A stretch of 64,000 nucleotides of DNA from Bacillota bacterium (GTDB taxonomy: Bacteria > Bacillota > Sulfobacillia > RBS10-35 > Bu92): NCBI GenBank assembly GCA_014896375.1, contig JADBKN010000051.1:186001-250000 (forward strand), given 5' to 3'. Below the pieces are notes generated by a model. That model was not told where the DNA came from. It worked only from the letters and a program-made list of their open reading frames with translations, and made no database searches. The number at the start of each line of letters is the position of its first letter. The first letter of the stretch is position 1. Positions 1-8,051 of the stretch are shown here, piece by piece. A program made the position numbers and the translations under genes.

Positions 1-591
1 GTGCTGGCCGCCGCGAAGGACGAGCGCCACGGCGATCTCATCATTGTGGCGCTCCTCACGGGCCTGCGCCTGGGCGAGCTCCTTGCGCTCACCTGGAGCG
101 ACGTGGACCTCGACGGCGCCATGATCCACGTCTCAAAGAGCGTCTTCGTCAGCCGGCAGACGGGCGTCGTCGTCGGGCCGCCGAAGACCAAGTACGGCGT
201 TCGGGACGTGGCGCTCGTGCCCCAGGCCGTGGCGGCGCTTCGCCGGCAGAAGAGGACGGTCGCGGAAATGCGCCTCGCGGCCGGGCCGCGCTGGCACGAC
301 CACGACCTCGTCTTCCCCGCCCGCGACGGGCGGCACCTCGCCCCGCAGGCCGTCTCCCACCGCTGGGAGCACATTCGCCGGCGCCTGGGACTCGACGGCG
401 TGCGGTTCCATGACCTTCGGCATACCTGGGTCACGCTCTCGCTCATCGCCGGCGGCGACCCCCTGACCGTGAGCCGCGAGGCCGGCCACGCTTCGCCCGG
501 CTTCACCCTCGATGTGTACGGCCACCTGACCGTCGAGGCACAGCGCCGGCGGGCCGATCTCCTGAGCAAGCTCCTGGGCGGCGAGGGCTGA
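1..591 (+). CDS. Tyrosine site-specific integrase, C-terminal catalytic domain (5' cut by window edge)
   Basis: This is the catalytic half of a lambda-type integrase. The tetrad is visible: Arg in TGLRLGEL (near residue 23), HDLRH (the His-x-x-Arg box), the GHAS His, and the nucleophile Tyr in DVYGHL close to the C terminus. The N-terminal SAM-like and arm-binding domains are missing, and the reading frame is open to base 1, so the gene continues to the left of the window. It reads toward a tRNA-Leu 3' fragment about 120 bp downstream, which is the expected attachment site. It therefore belongs to an integrated element (prophage, ICE or island) whose body lies left of the window. The family is certain; the kind of element is not. 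Confidence 0.93.
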   Translation: MLAAAKDERHGDLIIVALLTGLRLGELLALTWSDVDLDGAMIHVSKSVFVSRQTGVVVGPPKTKYGVRDVALVPQAVAALRRQKRTVAEMRLAAGPRWHDHDLVFPARDGRHLAPQAVSHRWEHIRRRLGLDGVRFHDLRHTWVTLSLIAGGDPLTVSREAGHASPGFTLDVYGHLTVEAQRRRADLLSKLLGGEG

Positions 592-595
592 TTTC

Positions 596-627
596 TGTCT
601 GCCCATTTGTCTGCCCATGTCTGCCCA
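596..627. repeat. Three direct copies of TGTCTGCCCA
   Basis: The 10-mer TGTCTGCCCA occurs at 596-605, 608-617 and 618-627, directly after the integrase stop and before the attR core. Short direct repeats in this position are typical of arm-type integrase or excisionase binding sites. The repeats are seen directly; the role is inferred. Confidence 0.6.
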
Positions 628-661
628 AACAGGCCCTCACAGGTCGATGTCCGTCGCCGGA

Positions 662-682
662 AACCCTTGAAAATCAAGGGTT
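662..682. repeat. Perfect 9-bp inverted repeat between integrase and attR
   Basis: AACCCTTGA (662-670) and TCAAGGGTT (674-682) form a perfect stem with a 3-base AAA loop. There is no T-tract, so a classical terminator is unlikely. It may be a protein-binding palindrome of the element end or a weak terminator for the integrase. Confidence 0.45.
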
Positions 683-710
683 CGCGGAGCATATGTTCGC
701 CCTCCGAGGG

Positions 711-765
711 ACTCAAAATCGTGTGCCCGCAAGGCGTGTGGGTTCAAATCCCACCTCCGGCACCA
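711..765 (+). other. attR: 3' fragment of tRNA-Leu (CAA) with CCA end
   Basis: The sequence from the anticodon loop (CTCAAAA) through the long variable arm, T-loop (GGTTCAAATCC) and acceptor 3' strand CTCCGGCACCA matches the 3' part of a class II tRNA-Leu with anticodon CAA. The 3' anticodon stem TCGTG has no partner upstream (AGGGA is found instead) and no matching 5' acceptor or D arm is present. This is therefore the duplicated tRNA 3' end left at the right junction of an element inserted at the tRNA anticodon loop. The intact tRNA should lie at the other end of the element, left of the window. Together with the repeats at 596-682, this explains the gene-free stretch 592-875. Confidence 0.85.
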
Positions 766-875
766 GGTTTGAAATGCTTGAATGGCGCGGCCTTCGGGCC
801 GCGCCGCTCGTTTTTGGACCGGGCGCCGATACGGGATCGATGGCCGGCGCCGCCCGCCCCTTCATCCACTGCCCG

Positions 876-1544
876 TCACTGGCTGCCTTCCAACGGCTGG
901 CTCTGCACGTCCGCGAGCCGCCAGCCTTCCGGCGTCTTCTGTAGCACGATGCGCACGTCCACGGTGGAGGTGAAGGCCGAGCCGCCCCACTCGCTGGCCG
1001 GGTAATGCTCCTGCAAGCGCTCCTGCACGACGGCCGTGCGGTCGTCGGCGGACACCAGCTTGAGCGAGAGCACCGTTTCACGGTCGGGGAACGTCCACTC
1101 GCCCTCGCCGCCCGCAAATTCGCTCGACATCGCGGAGGCCAGCGTCTCCGCGTACTCCGGCGTGGCGAGTGCGGCCAACTCCTGGCGCATCTGCGCAAGG
1201 AGTTCGTCTTGGAAGGAAGAGGCGCGCTCGCCCAGCGCCAGCCAGGCCTCCGCCGCGCCGCGGATGACCATGCGCGCCTGTTTGTCCAGCGTGTACGCGA
1301 GCGCCGCCAGGCCGTCGGCCGAGGGCGGGTCGGGCAGCACGTAGCGCTGCAGGCGCTGCTGCGCCTCGGCCGCAGTGGAGGCGGGCGGCTCGGATGAGGA
1401 CGGCTCCGAAGCCGGCCCCGCCTCCGATGACGGTGCGCCGGCGGTCTCCGAGGACGCGGCCGGGCGCGAGCCGGACCACGGCGCGCTGCAGCCTCCCAGA
1501 AGTATCAGCAGCATCGCGGCCGCGGCCCAACGGATCGCCTTCAC
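876..1544 (-). CDS. Predicted lipoprotein, function unknown
   Basis: A 222-residue protein with a clear lipoprotein signal: a short basic N terminus, a hydrophobic stretch and the lipobox LLGGC near residue 19. An acidic Ser/Pro/Ala-rich linker (about residues 25-65) follows, then a folded domain of about 150 residues. That domain has two amphipathic helices and a C-terminal strand-rich part ending in a VLQKTPEGWRLADV-like segment, as seen in NTF2-like lipoproteins of Gram-positives. The GTG start has GGAGGGG 8 bases upstream. It is the first chromosomal gene next to the element junction. I do not recognise a specific family. Confidence 0.7.
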   Translation of the reverse strand: MKAIRWAAAAMLLILLGGCSAPWSGSRPAASSETAGAPSSEAGPASEPSSSEPPASTAAEAQQRLQRYVLPDPPSADGLAALAYTLDKQARMVIRGAAEAWLALGERASSFQDELLAQMRQELAALATPEYAETLASAMSSEFAGGEGEWTFPDRETVLSLKLVSADDRTAVVQERLQEHYPASEWGGSAFTSTVDVRIVLQKTPEGWRLADVQSQPLEGSQ

Positions 1545-1589
1545 GCCGCCATCCCCTCCACCCTCAGGCCATCGGCCGAGTCGTTCTGC

Positions 1590-2519
1590 CTAGTTCTCCG
1601 ATTTCGTGAGCCTCGGCATGTTTTCGACGCGGATGTCGAGGTCGATCAGTTCCCCGCCGCGCAGCACGGTGAGCTTCGCGCGCTCGCCGGGCCGGCGGCG
1701 CGCCAGCGCGCGGCGGATCGCGCCGAGGCTGGCGACGGACAGGCCGTCCACCCCCACGACGAGGTCGAGCGGCTCCACGCCGGCGTCCCGGCCCGGGCCC
1801 TCCGATGCCACATACGCCACGACGACGCCGCGGTCCACGGGCAGGTCGAAGAGGCGCACGAGGGCCTGGTCGATCACCTCCGGCTCGCCGCCGAAGCCGA
1901 GCCAGGGGTGGGTCGCCTCGCCGTACTCGATGATCTGGTTGGCGACGCGCCAGATCGTCTCCGCCTGCACGGCGAGCCCGAGGCCCTGGCCCCAGGCGAT
2001 GCCGTTCACGCCGGCCACACGGCCGTCCAGGGTGATGAGCGGCCCGCCCATGTTGCCGGGGTGGATGACGGCGTCGGTGACGATGAGGCCGTCGACCGGG
2101 ATGCGCTCCGGGCGGTAGATCGTGCGGTCGGCCGCGCCGATCACGCCCATCGACACCGTCGGCCCGTAGCCGAAGGGATCGCCGAGCGACAACACGAGAC
2201 GTCCCGGCACGAGTTCCGCCAGGTCGGCGAGGGCGGGCAGGTCGGCCTCGATCCGTCCCTCCACGCGCAGCACGGCGATGAAGTAAAGCGGGTCGGTGGC
2301 CAGCGGCCGCGCCTTGCGCTTGCGGCCGTCGAAGGTGGTGACGGTGATCTCGTCCGTGTCATCGCCGAACTGCGCGCTGGCCACGACATGATAATGGTCG
2401 ATGACCGTCGCCGAGCCGAGGGCCACGGAGCCGTCCTTGGGGTCTTTGGCCGAGATGTGCACCAAGGAGGCGCGAGCGGTTTCCAGCGCGCGGATGTTCG
2501 TCTCAGACCAGGGATCCAT
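1590..2519 (-). CDS. HtrA/DegP-like trypsin-fold protein with PDZ domain; catalytic triad lost
   Basis: A 309-residue protein with the S1C (HtrA) protease fold at residues about 15-205 and one PDZ domain at about 210-300 (GVVVAYVASEGPGRDAGVEPLD). It has no signal peptide or membrane anchor, so it is probably cytoplasmic. All three triad positions are changed compared with HtrA: the His position reads Gln (ASAQF, about residue 50), the Asp position reads Phe (YFIAVL, about residue 80) and the Ser position reads Met (PGNMGGP, about residue 157). The surrounding framework is otherwise well kept. It is divergent from the deacetylase gene. It is most likely a pseudoprotease that binds peptides through the PDZ domain or acts as a chaperone or scaffold; that role is inference. 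Confidence 0.85.
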   Translation of the reverse strand: MDPWSETNIRALETARASLVHISAKDPKDGSVALGSATVIDHYHVVASAQFGDDTDEITVTTFDGRKRKARPLATDPLYFIAVLRVEGRIEADLPALADLAELVPGRLVLSLGDPFGYGPTVSMGVIGAADRTIYRPERIPVDGLIVTDAVIHPGNMGGPLITLDGRVAGVNGIAWGQGLGLAVQAETIWRVANQIIEYGEATHPWLGFGGEPEVIDQALVRLFDLPVDRGVVVAYVASEGPGRDAGVEPLDLVVGVDGLSVASLGAIRRALARRRPGERAKLTVLRGGELIDLDIRVENMPRLTKSEN

Positions 2520-2597
2520 GGCGCCATGATAGCACGACGGTTACACCTTCGTTACAATCCCCCGCGGCGGCGCCGCGCGGCGTCGGAAGAGGAGAAA

Positions 2598-3512
2598 ATG
2601 GGCGTGATGAAGCGCAGCTCTCGCACTCGCACACGGCGGTTTCTGCAAGCGCTGGGCGCGGCGGCGCTCGCCGCGTCCCTGGCGGCGGAGGCGTGGCTTG
2701 TCGCGGCGCGGCTGGGAGGTGGAGGGTCGTCCGGCGCGGTCGGCGGAGGGACGTCCGGCGCGGGCGGCGCGCCCGGGGTGTCCGAAACGGCCGCTCCCGC
2801 CGGACTCACGGCGGCCGCGCAGCCCGGCGGGGCGTCTGAAGCTTCGACCGAGCCCGTGCCCGTGCTCATGTACCACGAGCTCGGGGATCCCTCCGGCGCC
2901 TGGTCGGAGCTTTATGTGCGGCCGGACGACTTCCGCCGGCAGATGGACTATCTCAAGAGCCACGGCTACGAGACGATCACGCTCGCGGAGGCCGTCGACG
3001 CCTGGGCTGGGCGCCGGCCCATGCCGAAGAAACCGGTCGTCGTGACCTTCGATGACGGCTACGCGAGCACGTATACCGTGGCCCTGCCCATCCTCCGCGC
3101 CAATCACCAGGTGGCCACGCTCTTTCTGGAGGCGGGCATCCTCAACCGCCCCCACGGCCTCACGGACGCGATGGTGCAGGCCTGGCTGGCCGCCGGCGAC
3201 GAGCTCGGCTCGCACACGATGACGCATCCGGACCTACGCCGCGTGCCGGCGAAGCGCCTGACGGAAGAGGTGGCCGGCTCCCGCACGTACCTCGCGCAGC
3301 GCTTCAAGACCGTCGTGCGCACCTTCGCCTACCCCTCGGGGCGCTACGACGAGCGTGTGGTGAAGGCCGTGGAGGAAGCCGGCTATGAGGCGGCCGTGAC
3401 GACGGAACCGGGGCTGGCGCGCCCGGATGAACGCTGGACGCTCCACCGCATCCGCATCAACCGCTCGGATGGGCTCAAGGGCTTCATCCAGAAGCTGGAG
3501 GCCGCGCGTTAG
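2598..3512 (+). CDS. Polysaccharide deacetylase (CE4/NodB domain), exported
   Basis: A 304-residue protein that should remove N-acetyl groups from peptidoglycan or a related polysaccharide outside the membrane. A basic N terminus and hydrophobic segment (residues about 15-35) act as signal or anchor, followed by a Gly/Ala-rich linker. The NodB domain shows the metal/catalytic motif TFDDGY and the His-x3-His box SHTMTHP, then AYPSGRYD. The frame is open far upstream, but the ATG at 2598 is chosen because AGAGGAG lies just upstream and the signal peptide begins there. Most similar in architecture to sporulation- or cell-wall-linked deacetylases of Bacillota; substrate unknown. Confidence 0.9.
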   Translation: MGVMKRSSRTRTRRFLQALGAAALAASLAAEAWLVAARLGGGGSSGAVGGGTSGAGGAPGVSETAAPAGLTAAAQPGGASEASTEPVPVLMYHELGDPSGAWSELYVRPDDFRRQMDYLKSHGYETITLAEAVDAWAGRRPMPKKPVVVTFDDGYASTYTVALPILRANHQVATLFLEAGILNRPHGLTDAMVQAWLAAGDELGSHTMTHPDLRRVPAKRLTEEVAGSRTYLAQRFKTVVRTFAYPSGRYDERVVKAVEEAGYEAAVTTEPGLARPDERWTLHRIRINRSDGLKGFIQKLEAAR

Positions 3513-3561
3513 GGGGCGCGGAACCGGACCGGCCGGCACCGCATAGGCTGTCCCGCGAGGG

Positions 3562-4872
3562 ATGGCCATGGTGCACGAGATCGATTGGCTGGAGACTCAC
3601 GCTCACAAGGTGTCGGCGTCCCTGCGGCGTCTCGTGCTGGCCTTGCACGGCGCGCCCATGCCGCTGCCGGCGGCCGCGGTGCCGCTCTGGTTGCAGGCCT
3701 GGCTGCGCGTGGCCTCGCTGGATCTGATCGTGCGCGGCCCCGCGGAGGAAGCATTGGAGGACGTGCACGCGGCCGTGGCGCGGGCGCGGGGCCGCATGCG
3801 GCGCGCCTTCCCGCGTTTCGGCGCGGCGCACGTGCGCGTGCCGGCGCGGGGGCTGCCCGCCCTGCTGGAGCATGAGGCCATCACGTACGTGACCCTCAAC
3901 TACCCGGTGCGCACGGCGCTCGACACAGCCGTGCCGACGGTCGCGGCGCCGCGGCTTTGGGACCGCTCCTTCACGGGGCGCAACGTGACGATCGGCATCG
4001 TCGACACCGGGGTGTGGCCGCACGTCGACCTCACCCAGCCGCGCCACCGCATCCTCGCCTTCCACGATCTCGTGGGCGGCCGCCACCACCCGTATGACGA
4101 CAACGGCCACGGCACCCATGTGGCCGGCGACGCGGCCGGCAACGGCCAGGCGAGCGGCGGGCGCTTCCGCGGCCCGGCGCCGGACGCGCGGCTGGTCTGC
4201 GTCAAGGCGCTGGACCGCCACGGTAGCGGCACGGCGGCGAGGATCCTTGAGGGCATCGACTGGCTCCTCGCCCACCGGGAGCGGTACAACATCCGTGTGA
4301 TCTCGCTGTCTCTGGGCGCGCCGGCCGACGCGCGCGCCGAGGACCCGCTGGTGGCGGCCGTGGAGCGCGCCTGGCGGGAAGGGGTCGTCGTGTGCGCGGC
4401 CGCCGGCAACGACGGGCCTCAGGAGGGGTCGATCACCACGCCTGGGGTGGCGCCGTCGATCGTCACCGTGGGAGCGAGCGACGACCGCTCCACGCTCGAT
4501 CCCTCGGACGACGTCGTCGCGATCTTCTCTGGGCGAGGGCCGGCACCGCGGGGGGTGCCGAAGCCGGATCTCGTGGCGCCGGGCGTGGCCGTCACGTCCC
4601 TGCGCGCGCCCGGGGCGCGCCTGGGCGCGGGCGGCGCCGCCGGGCGCGGGTACGTGACGCTCTCCGGAACGTCGATGGCCACGCCGATCGTGGCGGGGGT
4701 CGTCGCGCAGCTCCTCGAGGCCGTGCCCGACGCCCTCCCGGACGAGGTCAAGTCGGCGCTCCTTGGCTCCGCCCGCGACCTCGGCGCGCCGCGCGAGGCG
4801 CAGGGGCACGGCTGCGCCGACGCGGCTGCGGCGCTCGACGCGCTGCGCAGGCTGCGCGCGGCCCGCGTCTGA
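3562..4872 (+). CDS. Subtilisin-like serine protease (S8), no signal peptide
   Basis: A 436-residue subtilase. The triad is Asp148 (GIVDTGVWPH), His183 (NGHGTHVAG) and Ser371 (LSGTSMATP), and the oxyanion Asn is Asn283 (AAGNDGP). Residues 1 to about 120 form an N-terminal region with an inhibitor-I9-like propeptide end (VRVPARGLPALL...ITYVTLNYPV) before the catalytic domain. No secretion signal is seen, so it may be an intracellular or spore-associated protease, or exported without a classical signal. It follows the deacetylase by about 50 bp on the same strand and could be co-transcribed. The ATG at 3562 lies behind GCGAGGG; a second in-frame ATG follows two codons later. Confidence 0.93.
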   Translation: MAMVHEIDWLETHAHKVSASLRRLVLALHGAPMPLPAAAVPLWLQAWLRVASLDLIVRGPAEEALEDVHAAVARARGRMRRAFPRFGAAHVRVPARGLPALLEHEAITYVTLNYPVRTALDTAVPTVAAPRLWDRSFTGRNVTIGIVDTGVWPHVDLTQPRHRILAFHDLVGGRHHPYDDNGHGTHVAGDAAGNGQASGGRFRGPAPDARLVCVKALDRHGSGTAARILEGIDWLLAHRERYNIRVISLSLGAPADARAEDPLVAAVERAWREGVVVCAAAGNDGPQEGSITTPGVAPSIVTVGASDDRSTLDPSDDVVAIFSGRGPAPRGVPKPDLVAPGVAVTSLRAPGARLGAGGAAGRGYVTLSGTSMATPIVAGVVAQLLEAVPDALPDEVKSALLGSARDLGAPREAQGHGCADAAAALDALRRLRAARV

Positions 4873-4881
4873 AACGGCCGC

Positions 4882-5169
4882 TCACTCCCGCCGGAAGCCG
4901 ATGTGCTCCTCGTCCGGGTCCGTCGGGTAGATCTTGACCTGCATCACGGCGCCGTAGGGCAACGTGAGCTGCACCGGCTCCCGGGCGTCCTCGCTCTCCC
5001 AGACTTCCAGGGTGACCCAGTCGTCCGTGGCCACCACCTTGGCCTTCACCTTGTACACGCTGCCGTCGGCCACCTTGAGCTCGACGACGGGGCCGTGCGT
5101 CTCATGCGTGGAGGAGTAGTGGGCGAGGAGCTTATACAGGTCCTCTTCAAAGAACGCGCGGTTGAACAC
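4882..5169 (-). CDS. Small acidic hypothetical protein
   Basis: A 95-residue soluble protein with alternating strands (VVELKVADGSVYKVKAKVV, VQLTLPYGAVMQVKIYP) that suggest a small beta-barrel, followed by an acidic tail. It carries no recognised catalytic motif. The GTG start is preceded by a GGAGG-containing purine stretch. It ends 9 bases from the convergent subtilase stop and lies just downstream of the nucleotidyltransferase-like gene on the same strand. No function is assigned. Confidence 0.65.
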   Translation of the reverse strand: MFNRAFFEEDLYKLLAHYSSTHETHGPVVELKVADGSVYKVKAKVVATDDWVTLEVWESEDAREPVQLTLPYGAVMQVKIYPTDPDEEHIGFRRE

Positions 5170-5195
5170 CGGCTCCGCTCCCTCCGCGTCCCAGT

Positions 5196-5942
5196 CTACA
5201 CCGGCAGCCGTCGCGCCTGGGATTCGATGGCCTCCCAGCCGTCGAGGCGCCCGCGTGAGATCCCGAAGCGGCGCGCCACGAGGTCGCGGCAGCCCTCCAC
5301 CAGCTGGCGCCCCACCTCCAGGCGGCCGCGCAGCGCGTCGACATCATGCGAGGGCAGCGCCAACAGCTGGAGCACGCCGGAGCGCAGGCCGTGGGGCGGG
5401 TTGGCCTGGAGGAACTCGTGCGCCAGCCACTTGCGGTACGGCACCCAGTCCCGCGTGCAGCCGAAGTAGCAGCGCATGGCCGCCTCCGCCACCTGGGTGA
5501 GCGAGTAGGCGCAGTCCGAGCCGTCGCCGCGGGCGAAGGCGCGCCGTGCTGCCTGCCAGGAAGAGCGCAGCTCGCAGTACCAAAAGAGCGCCTCGTCGCG
5601 GCGGCGGTCGTCGCTTAGGTGCAGCTGCCGCTCGATGAGGCGCCGGAGTTGGCCGTCTGGGTCGAGGAGGATGCGGGCCGTGGCGAACGAGTAGCGGACG
5701 TAGGGGGTCCATTCCGTCTGTTGGAGCTCTTCCAGCAGCGAGTGCCGCACGTGGGCGCGGCGGCCGGCGATGACGGCGGCTTCCGGCGGGCCGGGCGGCT
5801 GAGGGGCGCGCCGCCGGACGATGCGCAGGTCGATCTCGGCTTCAGGATCCGGCACGCCGCGCGCCGTCGACCCTTCCCAGAGGATCCCGGCGATGTCGGG
5901 CGCGCGCCTTCGGTGAGCCCATTCGAGCAGTTCCGCCTCCAC
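5196..5942 (-). CDS. Nucleotidyltransferase-fold protein with helical (HEPN-like) C-terminal part
   Basis: A 248-residue protein with the polymerase-beta-type nucleotidyltransferase signature near the N terminus: GSTARG followed 10 residues later by EIDL, where the first acidic metal ligands sit. The rest is alpha-helical with a W/Y/C-rich stretch (SLTQVAEAAMRCYFG), as in DUF4037-like or HEPN-type C-terminal domains. The GTG at 5942 is chosen because GGAGG is 7 bases upstream; an in-frame extension to 6005 is possible but lacks a ribosome site. It may transfer a nucleotide to a small molecule or protein, or be one half of a toxin/antitoxin-like MNT-HEPN fusion. The substrate is unknown. Confidence 0.7.
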   Translation of the reverse strand: MEAELLEWAHRRRAPDIAGILWEGSTARGVPDPEAEIDLRIVRRRAPQPPGPPEAAVIAGRRAHVRHSLLEELQQTEWTPYVRYSFATARILLDPDGQLRRLIERQLHLSDDRRRDEALFWYCELRSSWQAARRAFARGDGSDCAYSLTQVAEAAMRCYFGCTRDWVPYRKWLAHEFLQANPPHGLRSGVLQLLALPSHDVDALRGRLEVGRQLVEGCRDLVARRFGISRGRLDGWEAIESQARRLPV

Positions 5943-6015
5943 ATCCCCACCTCCAACGGGGTCCGTTGCGGCACCTTTCTCGACCGCCCGCCGGACTCCT
6001 GGCACGTCCGGCGGG

Positions 6016-6270
6016 TCACCCGCGAAAGCGGGCGCGCAGGCGGGCGAACCGCTCCCGCTGTTCCTCCGCCACCTCCTCCGCCCGCTCCGCCCAGGGGCCG
6101 CCCTCCGCGGCCTTCACTTCGATGTTCCCCATCGTGATCGCGGCGATGCGGTCGATGAAGGCGAGGATCTCCTCCCTGGACACCTGCCCGTACACTCCTC
6201 CCGCAAGGCGCTCGACGAACTCCTCCACCGTGCAGGGCTCGGTCCAGGAAAGCTCCATGAACTGTTCCAC
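6016..6270 (-). CDS. Small helical hypothetical protein
   Basis: An 84-residue protein rich in Glu/Arg with a long predicted amphipathic helix at the C terminus (WAERAEEVAEEQRERFARL). It lies 43 bp downstream of the SDR gene on the same strand and is probably in the same transcript. The GTG start has a GGAGGAGGGG tract about 14 bases away, farther than usual, so the start is uncertain. No family is recognised. Confidence 0.5.
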   Translation of the reverse strand: MEQFMELSWTEPCTVEEFVERLAGGVYGQVSREEILAFIDRIAAITMGNIEVKAAEGGPWAERAEEVAEEQRERFARLRARFRG

Positions 6271-6313
6271 CAGCGCCTCGACGCGCCCCTCCTCCGCCAG
6301 GGGGAATCCCTCC

Positions 6314-7093
6314 TCACGTTCTCCTCTCGAAGCCGGACCGCCGCAGCGGGCTGAGCCCGCCGGTGACCTCGATCACGTTGCCGGTCAAAAAGTCGGAGTC
6401 CTCCTCGCATAGGAAGCGGACGACCCTCGCCACGTCCTCGCCCGTGCCGGGGCGCCCGACCGGCGTGCGCTCGTCGGCCGCGCCGCGCGCCTCGGCGATG
6501 CGCCGCTCCTTCCAGGGGTGGCGGATGTCCCCGGGGCAGACGACGTTTACGGTGATGCCGTGCCGCGCCTCCTCCAACGCCAGTGAGCGCGCGAGGCTCA
6601 CAAGACCCACCTTCGCCGCGGCATAGGCCGCGCGCCCCGGCCAGCCGGGCGCCTGCCCGGCCTCGCTGAACCCGAAGAGGACGATGCGCCCCCAGTGCCG
6701 CGCGCGCATGCCTGGCAGCGCCCGGCGCACGAGGTGGAAGGCCGAGGAGAGGTTGCCGTCGAGGAGGCGCCGCCACTCCTCGGCGGTGAGCTCCGCCAGG
6801 CGGCGCCGGTCGAAGAGGAACGGTCCGGCGGCGTGCACGAGTACGTCCAGACGCCCGAGTTGCTCCTCGACGGCGGCCACCAGTCCCTCAGCGGCCGCCG
6901 CGTCCGCCACGTCGGCCCGCAGGCAGGCCGCGCGCCGGCCGAGATCGGCCACGGCGCGCGCGAGAGCCTCGGCCTGCGCCTCGCTGTGGACGTAGTTCAC
7001 GGCCACATCGCAGCCGGCCTCCGCCAGCGCCAGCGCCACGGCGCGGCCGAGCCCGGTGGCGCTGCCCGTGACAAGAGCCACGCGCCCCTGCAC
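6314..7093 (-). CDS. SDR-family oxidoreductase (FabG-like)
   Basis: A 259-residue short-chain dehydrogenase with a Rossmann fold. The cofactor motif is TGSATGLG (residues about 9-16) and the core motif is HAAG. The active-site Tyr-x3-Lys is YAAAK (about residues 155-159), but the usual catalytic Ser position lies in GFSEAG and should be checked. The final strand VIEVTGGLS matches FabG-like SDRs. The GTG start has GGGGAGGGG 5 bases upstream. It follows the pseudouridine-phosphate glycosidase gene by 13 bp, suggesting one operon, but the substrate cannot be told. 3-Oxoacyl-ACP reductase activity is only one possibility. Confidence 0.85.
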   Translation of the reverse strand: MQGRVALVTGSATGLGRAVALALAEAGCDVAVNYVHSEAQAEALARAVADLGRRAACLRADVADAAAAEGLVAAVEEQLGRLDVLVHAAGPFLFDRRRLAELTAEEWRRLLDGNLSSAFHLVRRALPGMRARHWGRIVLFGFSEAGQAPGWPGRAAYAAAKVGLVSLARSLALEEARHGITVNVVCPGDIRHPWKERRIAEARGAADERTPVGRPGTGEDVARVVRFLCEEDSDFLTGNVIEVTGGLSPLRRSGFERRT

Positions 7094-7106
7094 CGCGTCC
7101 CCTCCC

Positions 7107-8009
7107 CTACCTGCGGCCCGCCAGCGCCCGCGCCACGCGCGCAGCCACGGCGGCGTTGTGCTCCACGAGCGACCGGTTGGCGGCGAGGCTGCGACCGCCC
7201 GTCCGTCGCTCGACGGCGCTCAGGAGGAACGGGGTGACGGCCTTGCCGCGCACGCCGCGCGCCGCCATCTCTTCGAGCGCCGCCTGCACGGCCGCCTCCG
7301 CCTCCGCGCGCGGGAGCGCGGCCCCGGGCGGCGGCGGTACGAGCACCACAGCCCCCCGGCCGCCCGCCTCCCAGTGGGCCGCAAGCACGGCGGCGCACTC
7401 TTCAGGCGTCTCCACGCGATGCTCGACGGGGACGTCGCTCTCCGCCGCGTAGAAGGCCGGCCACGTGTCGCAGCGCCAGCCGAGGACGAGCACGCCCAGC
7501 GTCTCCAGCATCTCCGCCGTGGCGGGAAGGTCGAGGATGGCCTTCGCCCCCGCGCAGAAGACGGCCACGGGCGAGCGCGCCAGCTCATACAGGTCCGCGG
7601 ACACGTCCCACGTCTCCCGTGCGCCCCGGTGCACGCCGCCCAGCCCGCCCGTGGCGAAGACGCGCAGGCCGGCGCGCGCCGCGAGCCGCGCCGTGGCGGA
7701 GACGGTGGTGCCGCCGCTCGCGCCCTGCGCCACGGCCGGGCCCAGATCCCGCGCCGCGATCTTCCGCACGGCCGGCCCGCCCTGCGCGAGCCTTTCCAGT
7801 TCGCCCGCAGCCAGCCCCACCACGGCCCGCCCGTCGACGACGCCGATCGTTACCGGCACGGCGCCTTCCCGCCGCACGGCCGCCTCGCATGCGCGCGCTG
7901 TCTCCAGGTTCTGCGGGTGCGGCAAACCGTGCGTGACGATCGTCGTCTCCAGCGCCACGCACGGCTCTTGCGCCGCCAGCGCAGCGCGCACCTCCGGCGC
8001 GATCTCCAT
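7107..8009 (-). CDS. psuG: Pseudouridine-5'-phosphate glycosidase
   Basis: This enzyme reversibly splits pseudouridine 5'-phosphate into uracil and ribose 5-phosphate, the key step in pseudouridine breakdown. The 300-residue protein is full-length for the PsuG/IndA family. Signature stretches are ALETTIVTHGLPHPQN near the N terminus, the GASGGTTVSATA region and FATGGLGGVHRGA. No pseudouridine kinase (psuK) is next to it. The downstream neighbour is an SDR and the upstream one an APH-fold kinase; the latter could conceivably act on a sugar or nucleoside, but this is speculative. The ATG at 8009 is chosen; a TTG one codon earlier is equally spaced from GGGGAGG. Confidence 0.93.
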   Translation of the reverse strand: MEIAPEVRAALAAQEPCVALETTIVTHGLPHPQNLETARACEAAVRREGAVPVTIGVVDGRAVVGLAAGELERLAQGGPAVRKIAARDLGPAVAQGASGGTTVSATARLAARAGLRVFATGGLGGVHRGARETWDVSADLYELARSPVAVFCAGAKAILDLPATAEMLETLGVLVLGWRCDTWPAFYAAESDVPVEHRVETPEECAAVLAAHWEAGGRGAVVLVPPPPGAALPRAEAEAAVQAALEEMAARGVRGKAVTPFLLSAVERRTGGRSLAANRSLVEHNAAVAARVARALAGRR

Positions 8010-8051
8010 CAACGTGGACCGGCCTCCCCATTCCCCAAGTGTAGTCCTTCC

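Noticed and set aside
1908-2597. N-terminal extension of the polysaccharide deacetylase frame
   Set aside because: It overlaps the HtrA-like gene on the other strand, and a ribosome site plus signal peptide mark the start at 2598.
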